From contig CAWBRW010000008.1 in the NCBI GenBank assembly GCA_963791235.1, forward strand, positions 1 to 64,000: a stretch of 64,000 nucleotides of DNA, given 5' to 3'. Below are positions 25,756-35,177 of this stretch, piece by piece (within the stretch, counting starts at the first letter, position 1; every line of letters starts with the position of its first letter). The position numbers were made by a program, and so were the translations under genes. The notes beneath the pieces are model-generated. The model was not told the DNA's origin and made no database searches. It saw only the letters and a program-made list of their open reading frames with translations. The DNA is from JALORV01 sp963791235. GTDB taxonomy: Bacteria > Pseudomonadota > Gammaproteobacteria > Burkholderiales > Burkholderiaceae_F.

Positions 25756-27015
25756 TTATGCCAGTGCGTGCAGCGCCCACAGGCCGGCCGCAAGCGCCAG
25801 CAGCGGACCGCTGAAAGCGCGCAGGACCGGACCACGCAGCAACGACCCGCCGGCTGCGGCCGCCACGATCGCCTTGAAAACCACATTTGAAGCGATCGCG
25901 ATGCCCACCGCAGTGAGGGCCATCACCTGCGTAAGCGCGCCGTTGTCGAGCAGGCGCAGCGCCGACAACGTGATCGCGTCGACATCGGTCGCCCCGGAAA
26001 CCGCGGCCAGCGCCAGTACGCCGCGCGAGCCCACCATGTCGTTGGCCCAGGCCGCGAGCAACAGGATGACCGCGTAGATCGCGCCGAAACCCAGTGCAGT
26101 CCGCAACTGGGTTGGATTCCTGAACGCCGCTTCGTCGACCGGCGGCGCGTCAGCCGCCGCACTCCAGTGCCAGGCGACACCCGCCAGCGACGCCAGCAGT
26201 GAAGGAACGATGACCAGCAGCGCCAGCGGCAGGGAAGCGGGTGCGACGACACCCACCAGGACAAGAACCCTCACCAGTTTCGTCGCATTCGCCAGCAGGA
26301 TCACGAGCAGCGCCGCGGACATGGGCTGTGTGCCGGCAGCGACGTGACGGGCGTAGACCAGTGTGGTGGCGGTGCTCGACACAACGCCACCCAGCACGCC
26401 GGTGAGCACAAGCCCGTGGCGACCCCAGGTCAGGCGCCAGGCGACATAGCCCGCCAGGCTGACTGCCGCGACCAGCACGACCATCAGCCAGACCTGGAAT
26501 GGATTGAGCACCCCGTAAGGCCCGAACGAACGATCCGGCAGCAGCGGCAGGATCACCGCGGTCAGCACCGCGAACTGCAGCATCGAGCGGATGTCCCGGC
26601 CGGTCAGCTTGTGGCTGAATCCTTCAAGTTCTGCCTTGAAGTAGAGCAGCACTGTCATGCCGACGCCGAGCGCGACGGCCAGCGTGCGATAGCCGTAGTA
26701 GTTGGCAGCGCCGAGGAAGAACACCGCGATCGCGGCGACGACGGTCGTGGTACCGGCATCGTCACGCACTGAGTCAGGGTCCTGCAGGTAGGCCGCCACC
26801 AACGCGCCGGTCACGCACAGCGCCCCGGCACCGAGGGCCCAGGCGGAACCGGTGGCCTCGGTCAGCAGCGCGGCTAGCGAGCCCAGCACTGCGATCAGTG
26901 CGAAGGTGCGCACCCCGGCTTTCGCCGACGGCTTGCGCTCGCGCTCGAGCCCGACCAGCAGCCCGATGCCCGCGCTCAAAGCAAAGGAAAGAACCAGCGT
27001 CAGCGACGCGTTCAT
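25756..27015 (-). CDS. MgtC/SapB family protein with DUF4010 domain
   Basis: A 419-residue integral membrane protein with roughly twelve hydrophobic helices. The N-terminal MgtC/SapB domain has SAGIGLLVGLERERKP and GVRTFALIAVLGSLAALL; a DUF4010 region follows with the GATDVDAITLS motif near residue 355. Proteins of this architecture are widespread and of uncertain function; a transport role is often inferred. Its stop is only 8 bases from the ZTP riboswitch, so the glyA promoter must lie inside this coding region. Confidence 0.85.
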   Translation of the reverse strand: MNASLTLVLSFALSAGIGLLVGLERERKPSAKAGVRTFALIAVLGSLAALLTEATGSAWALGAGALCVTGALVAAYLQDPDSVRDDAGTTTVVAAIAVFFLGAANYYGYRTLAVALGVGMTVLLYFKAELEGFSHKLTGRDIRSMLQFAVLTAVILPLLPDRSFGPYGVLNPFQVWLMVVLVAAVSLAGYVAWRLTWGRHGLVLTGVLGGVVSSTATTLVYARHVAAGTQPMSAALLVILLANATKLVRVLVLVGVVAPASLPLALLVIVPSLLASLAGVAWHWSAAADAPPVDEAAFRNPTQLRTALGFGAIYAVILLLAAWANDMVGSRGVLALAAVSGATDVDAITLSALRLLDNGALTQVMALTAVGIAIASNVVFKAIVAAAAGGSLLRGPVLRAFSGPLLALAAGLWALHALA

Positions 27016-27076
27016 CCACTCACTGTAGAGGCCAGACGGAAGGTCGGCTTGGCGCCGGTCAACGCCGGAGCCGCAC

Positions 27077-27719
27077 TCAGGTCAGGGTTTCGTCACGTGC
27101 CTGCGCAAGGTGCGTGACATCCGCCCAGTCGACGATGTTCATCGTCAGGGGCGGCACCTCGGCGCTCAGACGGTTGATGCCGGCGTTCAGCATCTGATGC
27201 TCGCGTGGGGCATCCCAGGCGAGCCGACGGGCGGTGCGATACACGACATCCAGCACACCCCCGTGCGTGACCACCGCCACCGTTCCGCCGCGATGCCGGG
27301 CAACGATGTCGTGCAGCGATTCGAGTACACGCTCCATCAGTTGCTGGCCACTCTCGCCGCCGTCGATGGCCCACGCCGGCTCCCGTTCGCGCCAGCGCCG
27401 AAAACCCTCGGGATGCTGGACCGCGATTTCGTCGAGCGTAAGCCCTTCGAAGACCCCGAACGAGCGCTCGCGCAGGCGCGTGTCGGCAATGATCTCCCGG
27501 CCGAGTCGCTCGGCCAGCGGCGCGGCAGTCAGCCACGCCCGAGCGAGCTCACTGGAATACACCGCGTCAATGACTTCGCTTGCCAGTCGGTCAGCCAGGC
27601 AGGCGGCCTGCCGTATGCCGGTCTGGAGACAGCGGGATATCGAGGTGGCCCTGGATCCGGTGTTCGGCGTTCCACGCCGTCTCACCGTGCCGAATGAGCA
27701 GCAGCGCGGTCGAGGTCAC
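27077..27719 (-). CDS. Histidine phosphatase family protein (one apparent frameshift)
   Basis: A phosphoglycerate-mutase-like protein of about 213 residues. The start is GTG at 27719; the first residues give LLLIRHGETAWN, the catalytic RHG motif, then a QGHLDIPL segment. The frame then shifts, restored by dropping one base near 27630, and continues with TGIRQAACLADRLA, the acid-base region RERSFGVFEGLT and the second His in VVTHGGVLD. The family ranges from mutases to cobalamin and sugar-phosphate phosphatases. The start overlaps the PEBP gene stop by 4 bases (GTGA). Confidence 0.85.
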
Positions 27720-28342
27720 GCGAGACGCGGGTTGAGCGTGTACGTGCCCTGGATCGAGGCCTGTCCCAGCACGTGGCCCTCCATCGCCTTCAATACGTCG
27801 GTCGCGGCAAACTTGCCTTCGACCGGAACGCGGTCGATGTCGAGCGCGTACAGCGTGAATTCATAGTGATGCAGGATCGAGTCGTTCCACGGCGGGCACG
27901 GCCCGTCGTAGCCGAAATAGTCGCCGCTCATGTCGTGGTCGGACGCAAACCAGCCGGTGTAGTCGTTGAGGCCCTGGCGCGTGCCATTGATCGCCGCCGG
28001 CCCGTTCTTGCCTCGTGGCGTCACTTCCTTCGAGTAACTGCCGGCCTCGATCGCCCGGGTGGCCGACGCAATGTCGATCAGTGCCCAGTGATAGAAGGAC
28101 ACCCGCGGCAGCGTGTCCGGAATCTCGCGGTCCTCCTTGAAGAGGTCGTCCGGTTTGCTCGGCACGTCGGGGTCGTGGCAGATCAGCGCGAACGACTTCG
28201 TGCCGGTCGGCACGTCGCTCCACGCGAAATGCGGATTGCGATTGGCCGACAGCTTGACGTGGTGCGCCGGGTCGATAACGCAAAACGCGTTCTCGGCGGG
28301 AACCGGACTGCCGTTCGTGAACGAATCGCTCCAGAGTTTCAT
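27716..28342 (-). CDS. YbhB/YbcL family Raf kinase inhibitor-like (PEBP) protein
   Basis: A 208-residue phosphatidylethanolamine-binding-like protein. It has SPHFAW-type NPHFAWSDVPTGTKSFALICHDPDVP with the ligand-site Asp-Pro, then FYHWALIDI, and GYDGPCPPWND...HHYEFTLYALD. No signal peptide is visible, so it is likely cytosolic. It lies between dtd and the phosphatase gene, overlapping each by 4 bases, so the three form one tight unit. The bacterial function is unclear. Confidence 0.88.
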   Translation of the reverse strand: MKLWSDSFTNGSPVPAENAFCVIDPAHHVKLSANRNPHFAWSDVPTGTKSFALICHDPDVPSKPDDLFKEDREIPDTLPRVSFYHWALIDIASATRAIEAGSYSKEVTPRGKNGPAAINGTRQGLNDYTGWFASDHDMSGDYFGYDGPCPPWNDSILHHYEFTLYALDIDRVPVEGKFAATDVLKAMEGHVLGQASIQGTYTLNPRLA

Positions 28343-28800
28343 GGTGTCTCCTCCTGCCTCGGACGGACCTGCAACCAGAATGTCACGGGACCATCGTCGA
28401 TCAATTCGACCTGCATGTGCGCGCCGAAACGACCGACTGCGACCGCGCCATGAAGCGCCCGCGCCTGCTCGACGAAGTACTCGAACAGTGCGCGCCCGCG
28501 CTCAGGGACGGCGGCGGGAGTGAAGCTGGGCCTGGTTCCGCTCATCGTGTCCGCAGCGAGCGTGAATTGCGGCACGATCAGCAGTCCGCCGGCGACGTCA
28601 CGCACGCTCAGGTTCATCTTCCCGTCCGCATCGGCGAACACACGATACCCGAGGAGCTTGCGCAGCAGGGCGGCAGCCTCGCCCTCGCCATCCGAGCGTT
28701 CCGCGCACACCAGCGCCACGAGCCCGGGTCCGATGGCACCCACATTCACGCCATCGACCGTGACTCGACCTTGCGTCACCCGCTGAATCAGCGCAATCAT
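28339..28800 (-). CDS. dtd: D-aminoacyl-tRNA deacylase
   Basis: A 153-residue enzyme that hydrolyses D-amino acids (and glycine) from mischarged tRNAs. It has the family start MIALIQRVTQGRVTVDG, the active-site segment VPQFTLAADTMSGTRPSF, and the Gly-cisPro motif in DDGPVTFWLQV. The ending is slightly extended. It is first of the dtd-PEBP-phosphatase unit. Confidence 0.94.
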   Translation of the reverse strand: MIALIQRVTQGRVTVDGVNVGAIGPGLVALVCAERSDGEGEAAALLRKLLGYRVFADADGKMNLSVRDVAGGLLIVPQFTLAADTMSGTRPSFTPAAVPERGRALFEYFVEQARALHGAVAVGRFGAHMQVELIDDGPVTFWLQVRPRQEETP

Positions 28801-28871
28801 CGGCAGTCATTTTACTGGGGCACTAACGGCGGCCAGGACCGTCCAATCGCTGTTGGATTCGCAACGACGAG

Positions 28872-29399
28872 GTGAGGAATTCCGGCGACGACCTGCGCGG
28901 AACGATGGTGGATCGCGCCTCGGCGCAGCGGGCGCGGCGCCTGCTGCCATCCGAGCGCCTGGCCGAACTGACCCGGCTGTCGGCCTGGCGTTCGAGCGCA
29001 GCGATCGACCGCTGGGGCGTGGTCGCGTTTCACGTCGGCGCTCCGCTGGTGGCACTGGTGCTTGGCGGCCCCATTGCGCTCGAAGGCAACTTTCTGGTCC
29101 TTTGGACCCTTTCGCTGGTGACAGTGATCCAGCCCATCCTGCGGCTGCGCGCCATCTGCGAACACGGCGCCGTCACCGATTTGACGACACCGCTGACCGC
29201 GGCCCGGACCAACCTGGCGGGACCCATCGCCCGATTGGTGCTGTTCCCGCACCACGTGAACTATCACGTCGAGCACCACCTGTTTCCGGCCGTGCCGCGC
29301 TAACGGCTGCCGGAATTGCATCGCGAACTCGACCAGCTCGGGGTACTGCAGGCCGCCGAAGTCCGGCCCCTGAGTGACACTTTCAGGCGCGTCTCGTAG
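28872..29399 (+). pseudogene. Fatty acid desaturase remnant (internal deletion and in-frame stop)
   Basis: The N-terminal 75 residues or so (ARRLLPSERLAELTRLS, then one hydrophobic helix) are followed directly by the C-terminal part of a membrane desaturase: ILRLRAICEHG and the third His box HHVNYHVEHHLF. The first two His boxes and the helices between them, about 150 residues in relatives, are missing. An in-frame TAA at 29301-29303 stands where relatives have Tyr after VPR. The same frame then continues with the family-like RLPELHRELDQLGVL to a TAG at 29397. With most iron ligands gone it should be inactive. Confidence 0.75.
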
Positions 29400-29432
29400 A
29401 GCGCGGCACGTTGGCGACCGCGCCGCGCTCCG

Positions 29433-30679
29433 TCAGCTGACGGTCACTCGCGCCCACTTGCGCTTGCCGACCTGCACGACGTAGGTACCGCCTTTCAGGC
29501 GCAGGGCACGATCGGCCACCTTGGTGCCGTCAATCCGCACCCCACCCTGCTCGATGTTCCGCACGGCCTCGCTCGTCGAAGGAACGAGCCCCGCCTGTTT
29601 CAGAACGGATGCGATGCCCAGTCCCTCCGCGCCGTCGGCAACGAAAGTGAACTCCGGCATTTCGTCCGGCATCGCGCCGGCACTGAAACGCGCCATGAAC
29701 TCCTGTTCGGCTCGTTCGGCCGCGCCGGCGGAATGAAAGCGGCTCACGATCTCCCGAGCGAGCAGCGCCTTGATGTCGCGCGGATTGCGGCCCTCGGCCG
29801 ACTCACGCTTCAATGCGGCGATCTCCGGATTGCCACGCAACGACACGAGGTCGTCACCAGCGCCACATCAGCTCGTCCGAGATCGACATCACCTTGCCGA
29901 ACATCTCGAATGGCGCCTCGGTGATGCCGATGTAGTTGCCCTTGCTCTTGGACATCTTCTCGACGCCATCGAGGCCTTCGAGCAGCGGCATCGTCAGCAC
30001 GCACTGCGGCTCCTGTCCGTAGTCGCGCTGCAGGTCGCGCCCCACCAGCAGGTTGAATTTCTGATCCGTGCCGCCCAGTTCGACGTCGGCGCTGCAGGGC
30101 CACCGAGTCGTAGCCCTGCATCAGCGGATACAGCAGCTCGTGCATCGCGATCGGCGTGTTCTCGCGGAAGCGCTTGGAAAAGTCGTCGCGTTCGAGCAGG
30201 CGCGCCAGCGTGTACTTCGCTGCCAGCTCGATCATGCCGGCCGCGCCCAGCGGCTCGGACCATTCGGAGTTGTAGCGGATCTCGGTGCGCTCGCGGTCGA
30301 GCACCAGCGCCGCCTGCTCGAAGTAGGTCTTCGCGTTGGCCTCGATCTCCTCGTGCGTCAGCGGCGGCCGCATCGTGTTCCGCCCGGACGGATCGCCGAT
30401 CATCCCGGTGAAATCACCGATCAGGAAGATCACGGTGTGGCCGAGGTCCTGCAGCTGTCGCAGCTTGTTCAGCACGACCGTGTGGCCCAGGTGGATGTCG
30501 GGCGCGGTTGGATCGAGGCCAAGCTTGCAACGCAATGGCTGACCGGTCGCCCGCGCCCGCGCCAGCTTCTGCGCAAACTCGGACTCCACCAGGAGTTCGT
30601 CGCAACCACGCTTCACCAGCGCGAGCGCGTCCTCGATTTCCCGAGTAATGGGGTAGGTCTTTGTCGCGCCTGGATCCAT
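29433..30679 (-). CDS. tyrS: Tyrosyl-tRNA synthetase (two apparent frameshifts)
   Basis: Charges tRNA-Tyr; about 415 residues. The class I signatures are HLGHT (about residue 63) and KMSKSKGN. The Rossmann region has LGLDPTAPDIH and FLIGDFTGMIGDPSG, and the C-terminal S4 RNA-binding domain ends the protein (NIEQGGVRIDG, GTYVVQVGKRKWARV). The form matches the TyrZ-type enzyme common in proteobacteria. The frame breaks near 30090; dropping one base gives the canonical ALQADVELGGTDQKFN. It breaks again near 29855 before SLRGNPEI. The gene is normally essential, so sequence error is likely. Confidence 0.92.
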
Positions 30680-30741
30680 GGCTTTTAAGGAGGCCTTGGC
30701 CCCGGTCAAGGGGGCCTGCCGGGATATACTCCACCCTTCGC

Positions 30742-30770
30742 AAAAAAGCGCACCGGGTGGTGCGCTTTTT
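30742..30770 (+). terminator. Terminator-like hairpin directly after a -10 element, upstream of the M23 peptidase gene
   Basis: A stem gcgcacc / ggtgcgc with a GGGT loop is flanked by A6 and T5, so it could end transcription in either direction. A strong -10 (TATACT, 30725-30730) lies just before it on the plus strand, so a transcript begun there would start almost at the hairpin. It could attenuate the peptidase gene or stabilise its 5' end. No good -35 was found. Confidence 0.55.
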
Positions 30771-30785
30771 CCTGACTGGTGGTCG

Positions 30786-32210
30786 ATGTCGCTCGAGATT
30801 CTATCCAAACAGCTCAAAAGCCTCGGTGCCGACGTCCGTCTCGGCGCGCGGCTGGCGATGCGTCGCTGGAGACAGCTCGATCGCAGCACCCGCAGTCGCA
30901 TCGAACTCACCGCCGTGTTCTCGTTGCTGCCGCTGTCAGCAGCGCTTGCCGCCATCGCAGCGGCGCCGACGGCGCTCGATCTGGATTCGATCCAGGCGCG
31001 GCCGATCGTCGAAGCGATCGCCAGTCCATCGATCAGCGAACAACTCCAGGACATCTCGGGCTGCGCAGCGAATCCTTCGTCCGCGAAGCGCGGGTGCAGC
31101 GCGGCGAGCCGATCAGTGCACTGCTGCGGCGGCATGGGAGTCGATGACGCGGCCGCGGAGCAGTTCCTCCGGACGGATGCCTCAGCGCGCCCACTCGCGC
31201 GCCTGGCGCCAGGCCGGTTCGTTCAGGCGAACATCGATGGCCCCGGCCGCCTGAACTGGCTTCGCGCCTACAGCGTCGATGGCGGCACATCGTCGACCAG
31301 CACGCGCGTGACCACGCTGTCGCGCGACTCGAGAGGCGACGTCCGGCTTTGCCATCGCCGAGGCAATGATGGATCTGGAGCGCCGTGTCGAACTGCGCAG
31401 CGGCGAAGTCCAGGGCTCGTTCTTCGCAGCGGCGGACGCGGCCGACATTCCCGACTCGATCGCACAGGAGATCATCGACGCGCTCGAAAGCGAAATCGAC
31501 TTTCACCGCAACCTGCGCCGCGGTGACAGCTTCCGCGCGATCTACGAAGGCCTGTACGCGGGCGGTGAGTACCTGCGTCCGGGCCGCCTGCTGGCGGTCG
31601 AGTTCATCAACCAGGGCAAGGCGGTCGAGGCATTCTGGTTCGACGACGGCAGCAAGCATGGCGGCTACTACGCGTACGGCGGCCGCAGCATGAAGCGCGC
31701 GTTCCTGCGTTCTCCGCTGGAATACACGCGAATGAGCTCGGGCTTCAGCGACAGCCGCACGCATCCGGTGTTCGGTTACGACGCCGCGCACCGCGGTATC
31801 GACTATTCCGCCCCGACCGGCACCAAGGTACGCACGGTCGCCGGCGGGCACCGTCGAGTTCGCCGGCTGGCAGCGCGGCTACGGCAACGTGGTCGAGATC
31901 CGGCACGACGAGAAGCACGCCACCCTTTATGCGCATCTGCAGGCCTTCGCGCCCGGGATGGTCAAGGGGGCGCGCATTGCGCAGGGTGATCTGATCGGAT
32001 TCGTCGGCTCGACCGGATGGGCCACTGGCCCGCACCTGCACTTCGAGGTCAAGATCCGCGGCGTGCACGGTGAATCCGCTGGTCGCGGAGCTGCCGGGTG
32101 CCGAGCCGCTGGGCGAGTCGCAACAGGCAGAACTGGTCGTCGCCGCGACGCCATTGCGTCAGCAGCTCGCACTGCTCGAGCGCATCCGGGTCGCAGCCCT
32201 CACGCGCTGA
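30786..32210 (+). CDS. M23 family peptidoglycan endopeptidase, MepM/OapA-like (five apparent frameshifts)
   Basis: A membrane-anchored or exported zinc endopeptidase of about 470 residues that cuts peptidoglycan cross-links. The order is an N-terminal hydrophobic segment (about 38-60), a repeat/LysM-like region (VQRGEPISALLRR), a Csd3-like region (FHRNLRRGDSFRAIYEG) and the M23 domain: MSSGFSDSRTHPVFGYDAAHRGIDYSAPTGT with the first zinc His, then TLYAHLQAF and GPHLHFEV. The frame changes near 31061, 31132, 31331, 31846 and 32069. Four are fixed by dropping one base, the first by adding one. It lies between tyrS and anmK, the usual order in this group. Confidence 0.85.
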
Positions 32211-32217
32211 CGGCCGC

Positions 32218-33341
32218 ATGGCCGCACGCCTCGACGACGCCGCACTTTCCGAGCTTTTCATCGGACTGATGTCCGGCACCAGCCTGGATGGTGTCGACGC
32301 GGTCCTCGCCGACTTTTCGGTGCACCCGCCACGAACGCTGGCGCATTCTCACCGGTCGTTTCCGGCGGATCTGCGCAACGAATTGCTCGAACTGTCGAGT
32401 CCCGGAGCGAACGAGATCGAGCGCTCGGGGATGGCCGCCGTAACGCTCTCGGAGATCTACGCCGACGCGGTCGCTGGAGTGCTCGCCGATGCGGGCGTCA
32501 CTGCAGCGCAGGTCGCGGCGATTGGCGCGCACGGACAGACCGTCCGGCACCGGCCGGACGCCGGCTACACGCTCCAGCTGAACGCTCCGGCGCGGCTGGC
32601 CGAAGCGCACGGGCATCGACGTCGTCGCGGACTTCCGCAGCCGCGACATCGCGGCCGGCGGACAGGGCGCGCCCCTGGTACCGGCGTTCCACGCCACCGT
32701 TTTCGCGTCGTCGCAGCCGCGCGCCGTGGTCAACATCGGCGGTATCAGCAACGTGACGTTCCTGCGCGGTGACAGCCAGGCGCCGATCGGCTTCGACTGC
32801 GGACCCGGCAACGTGCTGCTGGACCTGCACGCCGCGCGGCACCTTGCGCAGCCGTTTGACCGCGGCGGAGCCTACGCGCAGACCGGCCGATTGGACCCTG
32901 AACTGCTCGCGCGGCTACTGGACGAACCGTACCTTGCCGCGGCGCCGCCGAAGAGCACGGGTCGGGAACTCTTTTCCGCGACCTGGCTGGACGTCAGGCT
33001 CGAGGGATCGTCCACCCGACCGCCGGATGTCCAGCGCACGCTCACGGAGTTCACCGCACGCGCGATCGGTGACTCAGATCAGCCGCTGGTGCAACGCCGC
33101 CGTCGACATCGTCGTCTGCGGCGGCGGAGCACGCAACGCCACGCTGATGGCTGCACTCGAAGCAGTCGTTGCACCCCGACCGGTCTGCCTGTCGGATGCC
33201 ATGGGGATTCCGCATGACCAGGTCGAGGCGCTGGCGTTTGCCTGGCTCGCACGCTGCTGCCTGAGGCGCGAGCCGGGCGCCGTGCCCGAGGTCACTGGAG
33301 CGCGGGGCGCGCGCGTCCTTGGCGCGATCTACCCGCGCTGA
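32218..33341 (+). CDS. anmK: Anhydro-N-acetylmuramic acid kinase (two apparent frameshifts)
   Basis: Phosphorylates and opens 1,6-anhydroMurNAc from recycled cell wall to MurNAc-6-phosphate; about 374 residues. GLMSGTSLDGVDAVL is the N-terminal ATP-binding signature. QTVRHRP, VVADFRSRDIAAGGQGAPLVP, VVNIGGISNVT, GFDCGPGN and VVCGGGARNATLM follow in the family order. Frames change near 32611 and 33074, each fixed by dropping one base. It starts 8 bases after the peptidase gene, and together they suggest linked turnover and recycling of peptidoglycan. Confidence 0.92.
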
Positions 33342-33345
33342 GCCC

Positions 33346-33380
33346 AAAGAAAAAGGGGCGCCAGTGGCGCCCCTTCTTGT
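33346..33380. terminator. Bidirectional terminator between anmK and erpA
   Basis: A perfect 8-bp stem (ggggcgcc / ggcgcccc) with a 3-nt loop. TTCTTGT follows on the plus strand and TTTTCTTT on the minus strand. It serves the convergent anmK and erpA transcripts. Confidence 0.8.
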
Positions 33381-33393
33381 CGATGCAGCCGAG

Positions 33394-33744
33394 CTAGGCC
33401 GAAAACGATGACCCGCAACCGCAGGTCGTCGTCGCGTTCGGATTCTTGATCACGAACTGCGCGCCCTCGAGGTCCTCTTTGTAGTCGATCTCTGCGCCGA
33501 CCAGATACTGGTAGCTCATCGAGTCGATCAGGAGCATGACGCCATTTTTCTCCATCGTGGCGTCATCCTCGTTGACGACCTCGTCGAACGTGAAGCCGTA
33601 CTGGAAACCTGAGCAGCCGCCGCCCTGCACGAACACGCGCAGCTTCAGCGACGGGTTGCCCTCTTCGTCGATCAGCGCCTTGACCTTCGACGCTGCTGCA
33701 TCGGTAAAGAGCAGCGGGGCGGGCATTTCAACAGCAGCGTTCAT
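33394..33744 (-). CDS. erpA: Iron-sulfur cluster insertion protein ErpA
   Basis: A 116-residue A-type carrier that delivers Fe-S clusters to apoproteins such as IspG. The three ligand Cys lie in GGGCSGFQYGF and the C-terminal CGCGSSF. Length and motif spacing are normal. Confidence 0.95.
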   Translation of the reverse strand: MNAAVEMPAPLLFTDAAASKVKALIDEEGNPSLKLRVFVQGGGCSGFQYGFTFDEVVNEDDATMEKNGVMLLIDSMSYQYLVGAEIDYKEDLEGAQFVIKNPNATTTCGCGSSFSA

Positions 33745-33805
33745 TGCGTTTCTCCATACAGGGACGTCGTGGCCATTATAGGCATCGTGGCGCCGGTCGG
33801 TGCAC

Positions 33806-34219
33806 TCATGCCGTCTCGGAGGTGGTACCTCCGGCAGCCAGTTTCAAGGCCGGCCGGGCGTCCGGCAGCTCGTGGATCAGGCGCCCTTCAACCACGGCGC
33901 CATGATGGATTTCCAGCGCCCGGTAGTGAATGTCGCCGACCACGTGCGCCTTGGGTTGCAACTCGATCACGTCCGACACGAAGATCGGACCGGTGACCTT
34001 GCCCGAGACAACAAGGTGCGCCGCGTGGACTTCACCGATGACGTGGCCCAGTTCGCTGATGATGACCATCGCGGGCTGGCCATCGGTGCAACGCACGTCC
34101 CCTTTCACCGTGCCGTCGATACGCAATCCACCCGTGTACGACAGCGTTCCCTCGATCGTGGTTCCGGCCCCGACCAGGGTGCCGATTGTCTTGGGTGTCG
34201 AACGATTGGATCCGAACAT
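33806..34219 (-). CDS. Bactofilin family cytoskeletal protein
   Basis: A 137-residue protein with a short disordered N-terminus and the right-handed beta-helix bactofilin core (about 20-125). The core has periodic small/hydrophobic repeats such as GTLVGAGTTIEGTLSYTGGLRIDG and GHVIGEVHAAHLVVSGKV. Bactofilins self-assemble without nucleotide and often organise cell-wall enzymes at membranes. Its neighbourhood (M23 peptidase, AnmK) fits a cell-wall role. Confidence 0.92.
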   Translation of the reverse strand: MFGSNRSTPKTIGTLVGAGTTIEGTLSYTGGLRIDGTVKGDVRCTDGQPAMVIISELGHVIGEVHAAHLVVSGKVTGPIFVSDVIELQPKAHVVGDIHYRALEIHHGAVVEGRLIHELPDARPALKLAAGGTTSETA

Positions 34220-34228
34220 CCTGCCTCC

Positions 34229-34966
34229 CTACATCGAATATGTCTGTTGTGCCCGCGTCTCGCCGCCGGAACTGATCGTCACCTGCACCGAGCGCACCAC
34301 CGCTCCGACGGGTACCGAAAAACTTCCTTCGACCCGCTGATAGTGGCGGAACGAAAGCGGCGCAGGCCCGGCCGCGGGATGAGCTGCGTCGGGCAACTGC
34401 AGCACGGTCGACCGCCCGTCCTGCTGCAGGCTCACCTTCAGGACGACCGTTCCCACGAAATCGCGATCGGGTCGCCCGCTCTGCTGGACCAGCAGACGGT
34501 AGCGCAGCGTGGCTTCATCAGTATCCGGCTGCAACTGAAAACTGCGAATCACCACTCCGCGTGCCGCAGCAGCTGGGGCCGGCAGCAGGCTCTCGAAGAA
34601 CGCGAGGTCGGCCCTGAGTCGGGCGTTGTCCTCCTCGAGCGACTTCATCTGCACCGCGATGCCCTCGCGAGTCGCGCGCTCGACGCTCAACTGGTTCTCG
34701 ACCTGAACCGCCTCGGCCGCCACGCGGTCCCGCTCGGCTGTCAGCCTTTGCAACTGCGACCGCGCCGTCTCGAGTTCCGCGAGGATCGTGCCGTGATCCG
34801 GCTGGCCGATATCGCGCGCATAGCGATAGACGGCAGCCAGGCCCGCCGCCGCGATCAACACGGCGACCAGCAGTACTCCGGCGCGCAGCGCCCAGGGCAG
34901 CTGCGTCCGCACCGCCACGCGCGGGGCGCTGACGGAAAGATTGCGCATCCATAACTTCAACTTCAT
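34229..34966 (-). CDS. DUF6776-like membrane protein with coiled coil
   Basis: A 245-residue protein with a cytoplasmic basic N-terminus, one transmembrane helix (about 27-48), a coiled coil (about 60-120, rich in Leu, Glu and Arg) and a C-terminal beta-rich domain (from about 135). It lies 9 bases before the bactofilin gene in the same direction, so the two are likely co-expressed. It may be a bactofilin membrane partner, which is inference only. Confidence 0.75.
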   Translation of the reverse strand: MKLKLWMRNLSVSAPRVAVRTQLPWALRAGVLLVAVLIAAAGLAAVYRYARDIGQPDHGTILAELETARSQLQRLTAERDRVAAEAVQVENQLSVERATREGIAVQMKSLEEDNARLRADLAFFESLLPAPAAAARGVVIRSFQLQPDTDEATLRYRLLVQQSGRPDRDFVGTVVLKVSLQQDGRSTVLQLPDAAHPAAGPAPLSFRHYQRVEGSFSVPVGAVVRSVQVTISSGGETRAQQTYSM

Positions 34967-35016
34967 TGGCAGTCAGCCGATGCGTGAGCAACGCCGTAGA
35001 ACGCAGACGAGCCAAG

Positions 35017-35046
35017 AAAAAAGCCGCTCCCTGGCTGGGTGCGGCT
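35017..35046 (-). terminator. Terminator of the rplM-rpsI operon
   Basis: On the minus strand the stem agccgc / gcggct encloses a 13-nt loop and is followed by six T residues. It lies about 130 bases beyond the rpsI stop. Confidence 0.75.
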
Positions 35047-35177
35047 CTTGTTCTTCTTGGCGCGAAATGTATAGGAGGCGGGGCTGCCTCGATGCGCCTG
35101 GCTGAGTGTCGGGCATCCCGCGAAACCGGGCCCTCGAAAAGCCGAAACGCGATCGCGTGATGCGCGACCGCGCCCGA

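Noticed and set aside
25615..25756. Glycine riboswitch upstream of glyA
   Set aside because: The sequence blocks match the ZTP aptamer and not the tandem glycine aptamers.
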